In this document: in pieces, positions 1 to 11,910 of the stretch | Position numbering within the stretch: position 1 is the stretch's first letter | Layout of the letters: every line of letters starts with the position of its first letter | From: Simmondsia chinensis | Taxonomy: Eukaryota > Streptophyta > Magnoliopsida > Caryophyllales > Simmondsiaceae | Length of the DNA stretch: 64,000 nt | Assembly (NCBI GenBank): GCA_018398585.1 | Contig: JAGTTD010000018.1 | Location: 10,423,501-10,487,500, forward strand | Direction: 5' to 3' | The notes under the pieces: generated by a model | Databases searched by the model: none | What the model saw: only the letters and a program-made list of their open reading frames with translations | What the model was told of the DNA's origin: nothing | Position numbers and translations under genes: made by a program

Positions 1-316
1 TGTGAAAGAAGAGATTAGATGAGAATAGAAGTGAAGGAGATAAGAAGTATAGAGAGAATTAGATGAGAGAGAGAAATATCTCAAAGAGATTAGGTTGGAT
101 TTTCATTGAATAAATGAATTATTACACTTGATCAACTACTTATAAGCAAACTAATACATTGAACCAAGACAAGCTAGCAACCGCCTTAACCGACCTTGGG
201 GCCAAAAATATCTAATCAAACCAAAATATCTACTTAAGCCATTTAACATATTACACGGCATTACATTGATTCAGAAACTACAACTTGATTACATTCTTAT
301 TTCAAGCCAATCATAA
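1..316 (-). repeat. LTR fragment, A/F-like family, cut by window start
   Basis: This stretch resembles the reverse complement of the LTRs at 46215-46694 and 49315-49765. Shared parts include the GAGAGAATTAGATGAGAGAG block, the segment matching TCTTGGTTCAATGTATTAG, and a TTGG..GCCAAAA motif. It ends near TCATAA and runs into a short poly(A). No partner LTR, PBS or TSD is visible, so I cannot say whether it is a solo LTR or one end of an element lying left of the window. Confidence 0.7.
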
Positions 317-446
317 AAAAAAAAACACATCATATACTTGAGTTCTGTTTCTTAGATGGCTTGTACAAAGGCTGATCCTACTTCCTTTTGCAGCCACAAC
401 TTTTTAGGAAACTCTTAGGAGTGCCAGGACCAGGAGTTTCACTAAG

Positions 447-1690
447 ATGTTACAAGAGAAGTCTCCTCCAGGAATCTCTCCACCATCCCTTAAAGTTGGT
501 GGCTCAAAGAAAAGGAGGAAGAGAATGTCCCCTCTACTCTTCGAACAAGAGCCATGTAGGTTAAGTAAAGGAAGAAGAAGAAGATGATGAAGGAGTACTC
601 ATCTCATAGTTACTGAGAAAGAGAGGAGCCAAACTTCTTGAAGCACAGATATTGGCCTTTCTTCGTTGGTATTGCTTTCATTCATCTTTTGTCAAAACTG
701 TTCCTAACTTAGTCTTATATAGCCACAGGAGGAAACAACTTCAGTTATCATGAAGATTCCAGACTCTCCATCTCTGGCACCTGCGCCAGAGCTCCCTCAG
801 GAAACTAAAACACTAAGCTCAATACCTGAAGAAGGAGGAGATGTCGCTGCTTCAGCTCCGAAACCAATTATAAGCGAACCCCCTGAAGAAGCTTCACTCC
901 CAGCCCCTTTAAACCAGGGTCTTGTACAGGCTCCATACCTCCTTTCAAGAGCGCCCTCCATAACCATTGCAGAGATCTTTGAAGATATGATCTCATTCTT
1001 TGGTTAATAAATCCTTGATGTCTAAACCATTAGTTCCAAAGTTAGGACTTAATCTAACTCTTTTTGATGTTGCCTTTTTCAGGTCACACCATCAAGAGTT
1101 ATTCCTCCCACAATATGAGAAAGGATGTCATTCCCCTTGGAGAAGTTAGGGGCAAGTAGGAGATTGGCCTTTTAGCAGTTGGACCAAGTATCTCTAAAAC
1201 TTCATAAACTGAGAGTGAAAGCGCACTTGCCTGTCCATACTCTAAATGAGAGAGCCAACTAACAAGAAGCCACTTCTCTAGTGAAGGCCTTAAAGGAAGA
1301 TCCTGAGGTAGCCCCAGCCATTGCTAGAGAGCTTAAGGCTCTAGGGAAGGTTTCACCAAAGTGAATCAAATGGTCCCATCACTCCTTTAGAAGAAGCGGC
1401 ATTATCAAGATGCCATCGGGGACCTAGGGCGTTTAGCTAGCCTAGGAGGCCTACAGCGTTTGTTTGAAGAACTCCAAGTAGCCAAAAGAGTCTAGAGTCA
1501 ACAAGCTCAGGACATCAAAAGCTTAGAGGATGAAATCCATCACTTTGGAATCTCAAGGGACAACTATCTTCTCTTAGGCAGCAACCAAGTCTTTCAAAAA
1601 GAGGCACTCCTTGGACCAATAGCTGAATGAAGCAACTAGCCAGCTGTCAGCTATACAAGAATCCTTAATTAGAATTAGGACTCAACTCTT
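447..1690 (+). pseudogene. Possible antisense extra ORF (aORF) of Tat element G
   Basis: Broken coding-like sequence lies on the plus strand, antisense to G and downstream of its integrase. Three parts can be read: a basic segment near 500-590 (SKKRRKR, RRRR), an open frame at 750-1007 rich in Pro, Glu and Ala, and a part at about 1390-1650 whose broken frames read like a coiled coil (LQRLFEELQVAKR, IKSLEDEIHH). Antisense extra ORFs between pol and the 3' LTR are known in the Tat lineage, and some encode plant-mobile-domain-like proteins. I do not see a definite mobile domain. It could also be a host gene fragment. Confidence 0.4.
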
Positions 1691-1852
1691 TTAATTTTTT
1701 TTTCATTGCAGAGACGTTTTTTTGGCCATACATGTTACTTGCTTATATTGTTTTGTGTAAGCCATGTACTCCTTAACAATATTAATGAAATACGCATTTT
1801 TGTCAAATATGTCTCTGAGCTTGGTAGTTCCTTTACTTTTTATTTTACTACC

Positions 1853-3264
1853 TTAAGGATCATGGAGTTGATCCTCAAGACATTCGCATTGAAAATAAGC
1901 CCATAATTTAGAAAATTTAAATTTAAGGACTTCCTTATTAGAATCCCAAATTGATGGCACATATTTCTTTAGGAACCTTCCATTGATGGATTTTGGGTGA
2001 GTTCTTCCATTTAGGTCTTGGTGTAAGTTAGGATTTCCTCCAAATACCTCCATGACACTAAATCGACCCTTCCAGTTTGGAGACCGTTTTGCAAAGACGC
2101 GATCTTTCTGGCCAATGGGTAGAACCACTTTTAAGACTAAGTCTCTCAAGTTAATGGACCTAGGTTTCACCTTTTTGTTCTAGGCTTTGGCCACCCTCTT
2201 CTTTTGTTTTTCTAGCATGTGAAGGGCGTCAAGCATAACTTGGACTAAGTTAGCTAGCTCATCCATCATAGCTTGCTCATACTCAGTATTAACTGAATTT
2301 TGACTTCCATTAGGAGTATAGCATCATGGTCGTATGTTAAATGGATGTTTGTCCCAATTACATCGTGTTTGGACATTTTGTAAGCCCAAAGGGCATCAAG
2401 TAGTAGTCCATGCTAATTTTCAGGATTATCCTCAATCATTTTCTCAATATCGGCCTCTAGATTCTTGTTGGTAGACTCTGCCTGGCTATTAGCTTAAGCA
2501 TAGTAAGGGGTTGAGTTTGAGATTTCTATGCTGAAACTCTTGATAAACTCCTTGACCTCAGCCCCATTGAACACCTTGTCTTGGTCCACAGTAATGGTTT
2601 CTAGGATTCCAAACTCACATAGGATGTATTCTTTGATAAAATTAATCACATCTTGCTTATTGATATTCGTATATGATTTAGCCTCCACCCATTTTGTGAA
2701 GTAGTTTGAGGCCACAAGAATGTAAGAGTGTTGCTAACTAGAAGGGGGTTAATCTCCCCTATAATGTCCACTGCCCATCCTCTAAAGAGCCATGGTTTGA
2801 CTATAGCATGCATCTCAGCTACAGGAATTCTTGGTACATAACCATGTCTTTGGCATGCTCTACGCCCTTTGGTGTACTTAATGCAATCATTTATCATTAA
2901 TGGCCAATAATAGCCATAACGCCTGATGAGCCAATGCATCTTATTGTGGGATCCACAGATACCCTCATGGGCTCCTACCATCACTAGCATTACTTTGTCT
3001 AAGTCAAGGCACTTGAGAAGCACTCCACTAACGTCCCTTTTGTATAACTCTCTATATTCATCATTTAGATGGAATCCATGAGCCCTTGTTTTCATCTTTT
3101 TGTCCTTAACATAGTCTTGAGGGTTATTGAAGTAATCCAATAATGGTTTCCTCCAATCCTCACGTTGGCTCGTGACAGTTTGATGTGTCTCAAAGCAATC
3201 CAAGCGTCCACTTGGCATGACTTTGCTTTCAAAACTGAAAGACTCAGTGAATTCAATGTCATGG
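1853..3264 (-). pseudogene. pol: Tat-type integrase remnant (element G)
   Basis: Read from right to left. The segment at 2646-3232 contains the zinc-binding region: AHEGICGSH supplies the His pair, and KGRRACQRHG keeps only one clear Cys of the usual CxxC. It is followed by WLFRGWAVDIIGEINP, the start of the catalytic core. The segment at 2494-2715 continues the core in another frame (YFTKWVEA, FGILETITVDQDKVF, STPYYA). The segment at 1853-2170 is the C-terminal part, ending in INGRFLKKY, a typical Tat tail. The pieces are separated by frameshifts and stops at about 2660 and between 2170 and 2490. Integration of its DNA copy was the original role; it cannot work now. Confidence 0.8.
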
Positions 3265-3638
3265 TGTCATGACCCAGGATTTCGAGTTAAGTAATAGAAA
3301 GTCATTGGTTGTAATAAAATCATTTTAAGTCTTTTGTTTAGCTTATTAGTTTGCAGGTATAAGTCAAGGTAAGTAAAATGTTAGTTAACAAGTCAATAGT
3401 GGTGGCTAAGAGTGGGAATGTTAGCTAGATATGAAGGCCAAATGCAATGTATTCTCTAACCATAGGAAGTAGTATAAATAGAGTGATTCATCATGTAAGA
3501 AAGATTATTGAATGACATGAATTGATTTCTCTGTCTCATCTTAAACTTTCTCTCTATTTCTCATCTCCTTTCATCTTTTTCTCATCTCATACTATCTTAT
3601 ACTTAGGTTATGATCAAGATTCATATTGAATCATAACA
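3265..3638 (+). repeat. 5' LTR of element B
   Basis: Starts TGTCATGACC and ends ATCATAACA. A TATA-like box (TATAAATA) sits at 3473-3480, followed by a CT-rich leader (TTTCTCTCTATTTCTCATCTCC) that resembles the leaders in A, D and F. Compared with the 3' LTR it lacks about 45 bases near 3351, where the 3' LTR has an extra segment bounded by similar TTAGT words. That looks like a short-repeat deletion after insertion. Confidence 0.85.
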
Positions 3639-3640
3639 AT

Positions 3641-3652
3641 TGGTATGAGAGC
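3641..3652 (+). other. Primer-binding site of element B
   Basis: TGGTATGAGAGC lies three bases after the LTR end. It differs by one base from TGGTATCAGAGC, the initiator-Met-tRNA-type PBS seen intact in elements F (46697) and D (63860). Confidence 0.75.
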
Positions 3653-3894
3653 TCAGCTTCCGATTTGATTGAATTAGATTCAATTTGATTGTGTCAGCTT
3701 ACGATCAAGCTAATTTGATATCAAGTTCCTTGATTGCATTGCAATTGATTACGAGTTCAGTTTTTTTATTCTTGATTGAGAAGCTTATGGTTACTAGCTG
3801 AATTCAGCTACTTCTTCGCTGAAGCTTGAGGATTGCATTGATTTAGTTGAATTTACTTCAATTAAATTGAGTTGTATTGGATCAAGTATGATTT

Positions 3895-4525
3895 ACAGCA
3901 TGAGCGATCAATTGGAGCAGGAAATGTTGTTGTTAGTGCGATTCAGCAAGAACAGATAGCTCGTGTTCAGTCGCACCAGTAGCAGATCACACAAGATTAC
4001 AAACTTACCTTGCAATGCTCTCAGCAACAGCACGTGCAAAGACAGCTTTAAATTCAGAAACACATCAATAAGAATGCAAAATGTCCATTGTTTGCAATGC
4101 ACAAGCAAGGGATTGGATAGGGACTAGCAGCTCAAAACTCCTTCGCAGATTCTGCCAGAAGTGGAATAAATTCGAGCTAGAATAATGATGCTGCGAGTCA
4201 GATTAATGAAGAGCCAGTACATCAAGTTGTTTGTGACGGAATGCTTGGGAGTGTTGGAGCTAAGGTTAACGTGTTTGAGAGTAAACAAGATCGATTGAGC
4301 TTGAATCTGAGTAGCATTGAACAAGCTGTTGGTGGATTGTCAAATGGTACAAGATCAACTTCAAGTGAGGATGTAATTGGAGCATCTGGACCACGAATCG
4401 GTGCATCACATTCTGAAATTGATGTGTTACAGCCTGAAGTGCGTGAGGTGGAATCAAATTTTGGGGCTGAGATCCAATCACAAGTGCGAATTGAGATTTT
4501 TGAGCATAAGGAAGTTGAGAGTTAA
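3895..4525 (+). pseudogene. Element B protein, N-terminal part (Gln-rich, unknown)
   Basis: After an AT-rich leader a broken frame starts near 3900 and is rich in Gln (for example AIQQEQIARVQ). It becomes open at 4241-4525. The open part contains VGAKVNVFESKQDRL and a TRSTS segment, which align with FGAKVAMVESNQNQL and a VRSTS segment in D on the minus strand at 63200-63640. Position next to the PBS and the Gln-rich start would suit a Gag-like structural protein. I see no capsid homology or zinc knuckle, so the function is unknown. Confidence 0.5.
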
Positions 4526-4649
4526 GTTTACATTACAGCTTAACAATGAGATTAGCTTGATCATTCATTTAAATCATAAGAAGTGTTATTCATGCATGAA
4601 GATAAGAGCAATGGAGAGGCCAATCTAAGTATATTAAGACAATACACCA

Positions 4650-5601
4650 GATATCTTACTGCTTGAAGCAAATGAGGAAGCTCTTGGAAGATTATATGAG
4701 AGGAAAAAGTGGGGAATAAAGCAGCCTAAAGTAGTATTCATGTCTATTGATAGGCTCGGAGAATTTTCTTGGATCCAAAGAAGTATCAAGAGGGCAAGGA
4801 GAGGATTCAAATTTGGCAGCCAAGTCACAAGATCGGCATTAAATCAGGATGATTGCACTGCAGAGCTACCAAATACAGAACAGGTTGCTACTATTGATTC
4901 TGATGTCAGTGCTACTGCCAGTTGTAGTGCAGAAATGGGAATTAAAACTGAAGCAAGTCAATTTGAACAATTTGGGCTTCGGATGCAGGAGCTGTTTGTA
5001 GCAGTGCAGCGTTCCTTGGAGGAGAGATGGGATCAGAAATTGAAAGAAGTGGATTAGCGATTCCAGAGATGGCAACTTCAGATTCATGGCTTATAACAAC
5101 AGCTCAATAGACAACTTCCTCAAGTGGAATCTAGTCCTTAAGTGGAAGTGCTACATAGGGACATTGATCAAGTATCAAGGGAATCTCCTCACCTTCCAAA
5201 TCCAACACTGAATTCGTGTGTAAATGCAGCAGGGCAAGCTATTCAGTTCATTCATGATTTAGGTGCAAGGCTGTTTAGAAGTTCATGTGCTGGATACAAG
5301 CTTGTCTCACTTAAGTGGACTGAGATGAATTTGAAGCGTGCTAAGTGGGATGATCCAAGTGTTCTTCCAGCAGTACACCCCAATGTGAGACCTCAGGAGT
5401 GCTTCTTGTTACTTTCCTCAATGCAAAGTGGTAACTAGGAACAAGTTGTTAAGCCCAACAGTGCTGAATTCTGCAGCACATATGCATTGGTAAACAAGTT
5501 GGTTGAGCAATCTCACTTTTGGAGCCATAAGGGTGGAATAATTCAGTCCATGAGTAGCTACAAGGTGAGGTGTAGGAAGAGGAAGTTCCAAAGGATTAGA
5601 C
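4650..5601 (+). pseudogene. Element B protein, middle part (unknown)
   Basis: Broken open frames. LLLEANEEALGRLYER, read from about 4660, and the following QPKVVFMSIDRLGEFSWIQ match the D reading LLLEANEEVLEKLY and QPEVVMMFIDKLGAYSWIK at 62801-63187 (minus). Frames then follow at 4740-5057 (polar, ending SLEERWDQKLKEVD) and 5142-5438 (GARLFRSSCAGYKLVSLKW). The 5601 edge is where element A inserted. I do not recognise the family. Conservation between two diverged elements shows that it was once a real coding region. Confidence 0.5.
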
Positions 5602-5971
5602 TGTTAAACCTCTAGATAAATCTTGAAGCTTAACCTTGTGAAAGAGAGAGATTATATGAGAAGAGAAGTGAAGGAGATGAGAAATATAGAGAGAATTAGA
5701 TGACAAAGAGAAAGATCTCAAAAGAGATTAGGTTGATTTTTAATTGAATGATCAAGAATTACACAAGATCTAACTACTAATATGAAGCAAGATACAATGG
5801 ATTTGGACAAGCAAACGCCCGGACTTACAAACACAGCCACCACTCTTGACTCAACCGAAACAACTAATATTCAATCCTAAATTGGCGCCAAAACTATTAG
5901 CTCACAATACAAGCTATTACAAATAAAACAACTACGCCTTATTAAATCACAATCGACTTAGAATCATAACA
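5602..5971 (-). repeat. 3' LTR of element A
   Basis: Pairs with 13476-13845 and has the same length. In element orientation it starts TGTTATGATT and ends TTTAACA. A purine-rich tract (reverse complement of 5972-5985, AAGGGAAGGGGAT) sits just upstream in element sense as polypurine tract. The inner part from 5871 is repeated at 6881 by the tandem duplication. Confidence 0.85.
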
Positions 5972-7884
5972 ATCCCCTTCCCTTGAAAACATTCTTGTCT
6001 TCAAGAATTAAAAAGAGAGAAATTGGCTCAACAAAAAACGCCTTTCTTCCCAAGTAGTGAAAGAGTCTTCCAAATTGCTCGAAGTCACTTGAACCTCTGG
6101 TATGCTTTTGTTAACAGCTCGCTTCTGCCAGGTCTCTAATATAGCTACAGGTTGCAGAGTCAATGAGCCATTAGAACCAACCTCCAGAGATGATGAAGAG
6201 GGACTTTGGCCTTGCTTTACCTACTTTTTGAGAAGAGAAACATGAAAAACAGGATGTATATATGAGTTAGGTGGAAGCTCAAGCTGGTATGCCACTTTGC
6301 CAATCCTTTCCAAGACTTTGTAAGGTCCAAAGAACCTTGCACAAAGCTTCACATTCTTCCTTGTAGCAGCCATGGACTACTTATAAGCCTACAATTTCAA
6401 ATAAACCATGTCTCCCACGTCAAACGTTTTGTCCACTCTCTTCCGGTCAGCATACAGCTTCATCCGGGCTTGTGATTGATGAAGATTATCCTTCAAAAGT
6501 TGCATTAGATCCTTCCTTTGCTGCAGTAATTCAGTAAACTCAGCTACATGTGAAACAACTCCTTGCAACATCAAAGGGGATATTGGACCATATCCATACA
6601 AGGCTTTAAATGGAGTAGTTCCTAGAGAAGCATGAAAATGAGTATTGTACCAATACTCAGACAATGACAGCCATCTTCCCCACACCTTGGGGTGGCTAAA
6701 CACCATACTTCTAAGATATTGCTCAATGCATTGATTGATCCTTTTAGTTTGGCCATCGGTTTGTGGATGATAAGATGAACTAAAGAGCCTAGGTAGTTCC
6801 CAACAAGCTAAACAACTCCTTCAAAAAATGACTTGTGAAGAGCTTGTCCCTGTCAGAAATTATGGATTGAGGCAACTCCTTCAATCCTAATTTGGCGCCA
6901 AACTACTAGCCCACAATACAAGCTATTACAATTCAAACAATTAAGCCTTATTACATCACAATCAATTTAAAATCATAACAATCCCATCCCCTTGAAAACA
7001 TTCTTGTCCTCAAGAATTAAAAAAAGGAAATTGGCTCAACAAAAATTGTCTTTCTTCCCAAGTAGTGAAAGAGTCATCCAAATTGCTCCAAATCACCTGA
7101 ACCTTTGGTTTTGCTTGTGTTAACAGCTTACATCGGTCGGGTCTCTATTACAGCTACAGGTTGTTGGGTAAAAGAGCCATTTGAACTGACCTTCGGAGGT
7201 GCTGAAGAGGGACTTTGGCCTTGCTTTACCTGCTTTTTGAGAAGAGAAACATGAAAAATAGGACGTATATATGAGTTAGGTGGAAGCTCAAGCTTGTATG
7301 CCACTTTGCCAATCCTTTCCAAGACTCTGTAAGGTCCGAAGAACCTCACATAAAGCTTCACATTCTTCCTCATAGCAGCAGTGGACTACCTATAAGGTTG
7401 CAATTTCAAGTAAACCATGTCTCCCACATCAAAAGTTCTGTCCACTCTCTTCCGGTCACCATACAGCTTCATCCGGGCTTGTGATTGATGGAGATTATCC
7501 TTCAAAAGTTGCATTAGATCCTTCCTTTGTTGCACTAACTCAGTAATTTCAGCCACATGTGAAACAACTCCTTGCAACATCAAGGAAGATGATGGATCAT
7601 ATCCATATAATGCTTTAAATGGAGTAGTGCCTAGAGAAACATGAAAATGAGTATTATACCAATACTCAGCCAACGACAGCCATCTTGCCAATACCTTGGG
7701 ATGGCTAAACGCCATACTTCTAAGATACTGCTCAATGCATTGATTGAACCTTTCAGTTTGGCCATCAGTTTGTGGATGATAAGATGAGCCTTAGGCCAAG
7801 GTAGTTCCCAACAAGCTAAACAACTCCTTCCAAAAATGACTTGTGAAGAGCTTGTCCCTTTAAGAAATTATGGATTGAGGCAAC
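5871..7884 (-). repeat. Two-copy tandem duplication (about 1.01 kb) in element A
   Basis: Copy 1 (5871-6880) and copy 2 (6881-7884) run in parallel: TCAATCCTAA, the inner end of the LTR, the purine tract, integrase C-terminus, and the end at ATTGAGGCAAC. Copy 2 therefore contains about 100 bases of LTR inside the element. The integrase frames at 6389-6706 and 7386-7715 are the same segment twice (YWYNTHFHASLGTTPF and YWYNTHFHVSLGTTPF). The copies have diverged, so the duplication is not recent. Confidence 0.85.
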
Positions 7885-8319
7885 GTAATTTGTAAATGTT
7901 GTCAAGGAGCACACGAGCCAATTTCTCAGCTGTTACAGGTCAAGCTAAAGCAATGAAGTGGCTGAACTTGGTGAACCGATCAACTACTACCCCAATCACC
8001 TCTTTTCCCTCTGATTTATGCAATCCTTTAATGAATCCATGCTTATGTTTTACCATACACCATCTGGAATAGGCAGAGGTTGAAGAAGCCCTTGATATCT
8101 ATGATCTCCAAGCTTAGTTTGCTGACATACTTTACAACTTTGAACGAAATCTGTCACTGCCTTCTTCAATCATGGCCAACCGGAATAAGCTTCGAGCCTT
8201 TGATATGTTCCTTCCACTCCTGAATGTCCTCCCCATGCTGAATCATGTGAAGCACTAATAACTTGGTGTCTGAGATAAGTGAAAGTTCCAATGTACAGCT
8301 TCCTCTTGAGTCTGATAAT
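7128..8319 (-). pseudogene. pol: Integrase remnant of element A, downstream of insertion
   Basis: From 8319 leftward the frame gives IIRLKRKLYIGTF, then the HHCC zinc region (HSGVEGTYQRL, then CKVCQQTK), then a catalytic core with several stops around 7880-8070. The end of the core and the C-terminal domain are open at 7386-7715 (RWLSLAEYWYNTHFHVS, DVGDMVYLKLQPY). The final piece at 7128-7373 contains [20 protein letters not shown] and FHVSLLKK. The Zn domain is separated from the RNase H end (9727) by the insertion at 8325-9721. Stops and the split make it non-functional. Confidence 0.8.
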
Positions 8320-8324
8320 GCCCT

Positions 8325-9721
8325 TAGTCACTAAAATTAAACTCTAAATCATCCTAACTAACTAGTAGACAGGGTAAGTAGAGGTCGATCCCTCGAGGAT
8401 TAAAGTGTTTCAATTATCTAAATTCGAGTTTCCTAAATAACTAATCTAATAACGCAAGTAAATTCCGGGGGGGGGGGGGGGGGGGTGTTCTGGATTCAAC
8501 TATCTAAAGTACGCTAGATAAAGTAATCTGTTAAAGATGTGAACTTTCTAAAGGTTCTTAACAATATATTAAAAGCAATCAATACAGAATAGAGAAATTC
8601 ACCATGAATTTAGTAATTAATCGTCAACACATTCAATTCACTAGTTTAAATAGATTGACTGTAGAATTCACCAACGAAGCTATTATTCCCTATCTTTCTT
8701 AATTTTGGTTTAATCCGGACGACCTGCAATTAAACCCTAACCACTAAACAACCCTCAAACAATTGAAAAGTTTAATCTAATGGCAGCTTTAACGAATGAG
8801 AAAGACATCATCAATCCTAGACAATAACATACGACGACGCAGATATTTAATCTAGACTCTGAAACACCATAACAAAAAGCATAAACTTGACCATCCATGT
8901 TTCTATTATTTACTACTTGTGTTAATTCAACCAAGCAATTACGAACTTAGTATCATTAACTAGCATTAGATATCAAGGAGTAATTGAGTAATAGCCCTCC
9001 TACACAACCAATCCATCAATCATGACATTCAAGCATAAATGATTCATAGAAATTTAAACACAGCGAGGTGAAATTCATTAAAATCAAAATACCCGTCTCA
9101 TTATCACAAATTCATGGTTTCAATCCTTTCTTTACTGAATAATAAAAGATTACAAACTCATGATCATTGAAGAAAAGAAAGACTTATAGAAAAGATAAGA
9201 AGAACTCATGCTGAATTAATTGATGAAGAACACGTCTCTACACGCCTTGGATCTTCAAAAACGTGTATCCCTTGATGATTCTTGGTTAGGGCTCTCCACC
9301 ACGTTTTATATATATATATTTTTAACTGAATTCTCCTAAAAATTAGGCATGTAATCTTCTTGGAATCCTTTTTGAATTAGGAAACACCTTAAAATAAACA
9401 TTTGCCCGATGGAAAATAAGTCAAAAAGCCCAAAAACATTTTGCCACATAAAACAAGCTTCTTGGTGCCCAAGTAACTTCCAATTCTTATCCAATTGAGA
9501 TTCTAAGTAGATTTTCTTCCAACTGAAATTCCCTCCAGCTTGCCATCCAAATTTCTTATCAATTAATCCCATATCAGCTCCTAAAATCAAGGAAACAATT
9601 AAATAATTGCTAAAATCTAAAAATAAAGAATTATTAATTTAAAAACATAAATAATCATAAAAAAACACAACCAAAAAGCTTGAAGTATGATAATTAAATA
9701 TAACATTTCTAGCACTTATCA
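8325..9721 (+). mobile_element. Insertion in integrase of element A, probable solo LTR
   Basis: About 1.4 kb with no coding capacity interrupts the integrase frame between SAEVTVAD (right) and GIIRLKRK (left). It ends GCACTTATCA and begins TAGTCACT, which fits an LTR whose TG start has decayed to TA. Flanks GCCCT (8320-8324) and GCCAC (9722-9726) share three of five bases. It holds 19 G in a row (8467-8485) and a segment with TCGATCCCTCGAGGATT, a kind of sequence common in long Tat/Athila-type LTRs. No matching second LTR is present. Confidence 0.55.
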
Positions 9722-9726
9722 GCCAC

Positions 9727-11263
9727 TGTCACTTCTGCACTAGAAGCTAAGTTGTCTGCGTTGCCAATGCTGAAAGCTGCTATGCATTCTTGTGCAAAAG
9801 GATCATCCACATAGGACTGATGTACCTCTTCAATCCAATCAGGTAAAATCACCGAAAGTGCCCCACAAGAGCCTTGTTCATAGTCCTCCAATCTGCGTGA
9901 TAGAGCATCAGCCGCAGCATTCTCCTTTCCCTTCTTGTATTTGATGTCATAATCAAGACCCAACATCTTCATAAGTCCTTTTCTCTGAATCCCCGTGACA
10001 ATTTTCTATTCTAAGATATGTTTTAGGCTTTGGTGATCAGTCTTGATTGTAAAATGGTCTCCATCTATGTAATGTCTCCACTTTTCCACAGCAAGCAAGA
10101 TAGCAAGATACTCCTTTTCATACGTGGATAGTGCTTGATATTTAGGACTTAAAGCTTGGCTGAGATAAGCTATAGGTCTACCTCTTCGAGACAACACTAC
10201 CCCAACTCCATTTCCACAAGCATCAGTCTCTAATATGAATTCCGAAGTGAAATCAGGTGCTTTACACATTGCGGATTTCAAAGTCTCAAATGCCACTTGA
10301 ACTTCATCAGACCACTTGAAGGCATCTTTTTTCAATAAATCTGTTAGAGGCTTGGCTGTAGCTCCATACTTAGCCACAAACTTGCGGTAATATTCAGTCA
10401 AGCCCAAAAATCCTCTCAGCTGCTTCAAGGTAACTAGAATAGGCCAATCTCTCATTGCTTGGACTTTAGAAGGATCAGTAGAAACTCCCTCCAAGGATAT
10501 CACATGGCCTAGATACTTTAAATGAGTCTGTGCAAAGGAACATTTGGCCAACTTTGCATACAACTTGTGCTTGCTCATGACCATGAACACTTCCCTCAAG
10601 TGCTTCAAATGTTCTTCAAAGGAGGCACTGTAAATCAGGATGTTATCAAAAAAATATCAACACAAACTTCCTTAAGAATTGTTTGAAGACATCATTCGTG
10701 AGGGCCTGGAAGGTAGCTGGAGCATTGGTCAATCCAAATGGCATAACCACAAACTTGAAGTGTCCATGATGTGTTTTGAATGCAATCTTGTACACATCTT
10801 GCTCCATTACTCTGATTTGGTGATAGCGTTACCTTACATCAATCTTAGAAAAGACTTGTGCTCCATGTAACTCAGCAAGCAAGTCGTTTATAACTGGTAT
10901 GGGAAATTTGTCCTTCACTGTCATAGAGTTGAGCTGCCTGTAATCAATACACATTCTTGTTATACCATCCTTTTTCTTGACAAGAGTGACCGGAGAAGCA
11001 AAAAGACTGTGACTTTGCCGTATGAAACTTCTCTTGAGCAATTCATCCACTTGTTTCTCAATTTCTGTCTTTTGAGCATGAGGGTATTTGTATGGTCTTA
11101 GCTTTACTGGCTCTGCATCAAATTTGAGAGGGATAGCATGATCTAAACTTCTCTGAGGAGGTAAAGCCTTAGGCAACTCAAACAAATCCTCAAATTCTTC
11201 TATCACTGCTTGCACTTCAGGTTGGGCAATCTTCATACCCTCAGTTGGTGATATAGCAAACAA
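9727..11263 (-). pseudogene. pol: Reverse transcriptase and RNase H of element A
   Basis: The segment at 10829-11263 holds the RT N-terminal part ([26 protein letters not shown]). The segment at 10006-10608 holds the RT thumb and RNase H (CSFAQTHLKYLGHVIS, FILETDACGNGVGVVLS, ALSTYEKEYLAILLAV, IKTDHQSLKHI). The segment at 9709-9972 holds the linker YKKGKENAAADALSRR. Between the first two pieces the catalytic box reads FFDNILIYS, so the second Asp of the usual DD pair is Asn, and the frame is broken around 10620-10830. Copying of element RNA into DNA was its role; the lost Asp and frameshift make it inactive. Confidence 0.85.
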
Positions 11264-11910
11264 CTATCCTACCCACTGGTAAGCACATTTGTTGAATCCT
11301 TTTTCCAACTTCCTTCCTTTCATAATTTGCAATTGAGCTTGATCTGCCCATTCCTTGCAAAGTGACCTTGGAACCTTGAATCTCAAAAGAAACGGCAACT
11401 TATCAAAATCAAACAGAACTGGACTATAGGATCTCTTCCAATCAACCCCAAGTACCATGTCACATCCTCCCAAAGGCAAGATCCCGAAATCATAACCAAA
11501 CTTGCGATCTTGCATAAACCATTGGAATCTTTGGCACTTGTTCTGAGTCATCACTGAATTTCCATTGGCTACTCTCACTGCTAGAGGATGAGTCTTGATC
11601 ACCTCATGACCCACTTTCTTAACCATCTTGGGGTCAATGAAGCTGTGGGTGCTCCCACTATCAATAGAGTGATGATAGATCTCTTCCCTACCTTTCCCTT
11701 GATCCGGATTGTGTTGTGTGCTCCATTACCAGTCAAGGCCTTCATGGAAATTCCAACTTCATCATCAACAAGGTTCTCAAATGTCTCTTGATCTGAGTCA
11801 TTCCCACTAGCATCAGATTCTTCAACCTCTGAGTGTTCATCAGCATTGATTCCTTTAGTTGACATGAGGAACTTTGGAATACATTTATGGCCAAATTGAT
11901 ACGGTAGATT
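11264..11910 (-). pseudogene. pol: Aspartic protease region of element A
   Basis: The frames at 11599-11865 and 11264-11626 overlap through a frameshift. The first gives ISMKALTGNGAHNTIRIKGK and KRSIITL. The following active-site region, which in related element F reads LIDSGSTHSFIDP, is shifted and degraded here (nucleotides near 11640-11670). The second frame gives KTHPLAVRVANGN and GGCDMVLGVDW, typical of the C-terminal half of retropepsin-like proteases in plant Ty3 elements. Its job would have been to cut the Gag-Pol polyprotein. Confidence 0.75.

Larger units (their letters stand above)
317..3264 (-). mobile_element. Tat/Ogre-like Ty3/gypsy element G, 3' half
   Basis: This is the 3' portion (integrase and post-pol region) of a minus-strand Tat-lineage element. 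The 5' portion lies at 33287-41131 beyond inserted element B. The duplication CATGG at 3260-3264 and 33282-33286 shows that the two parts were once contiguous. Its own 3' LTR should lie left of the window. The order inferred across both halves is gag, protease, RT, RNase H, a second RNase H-like segment, integrase, then a plus-strand (antisense) coding-like region. Many stops and frameshifts show that it is dead. Confidence 0.75.
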
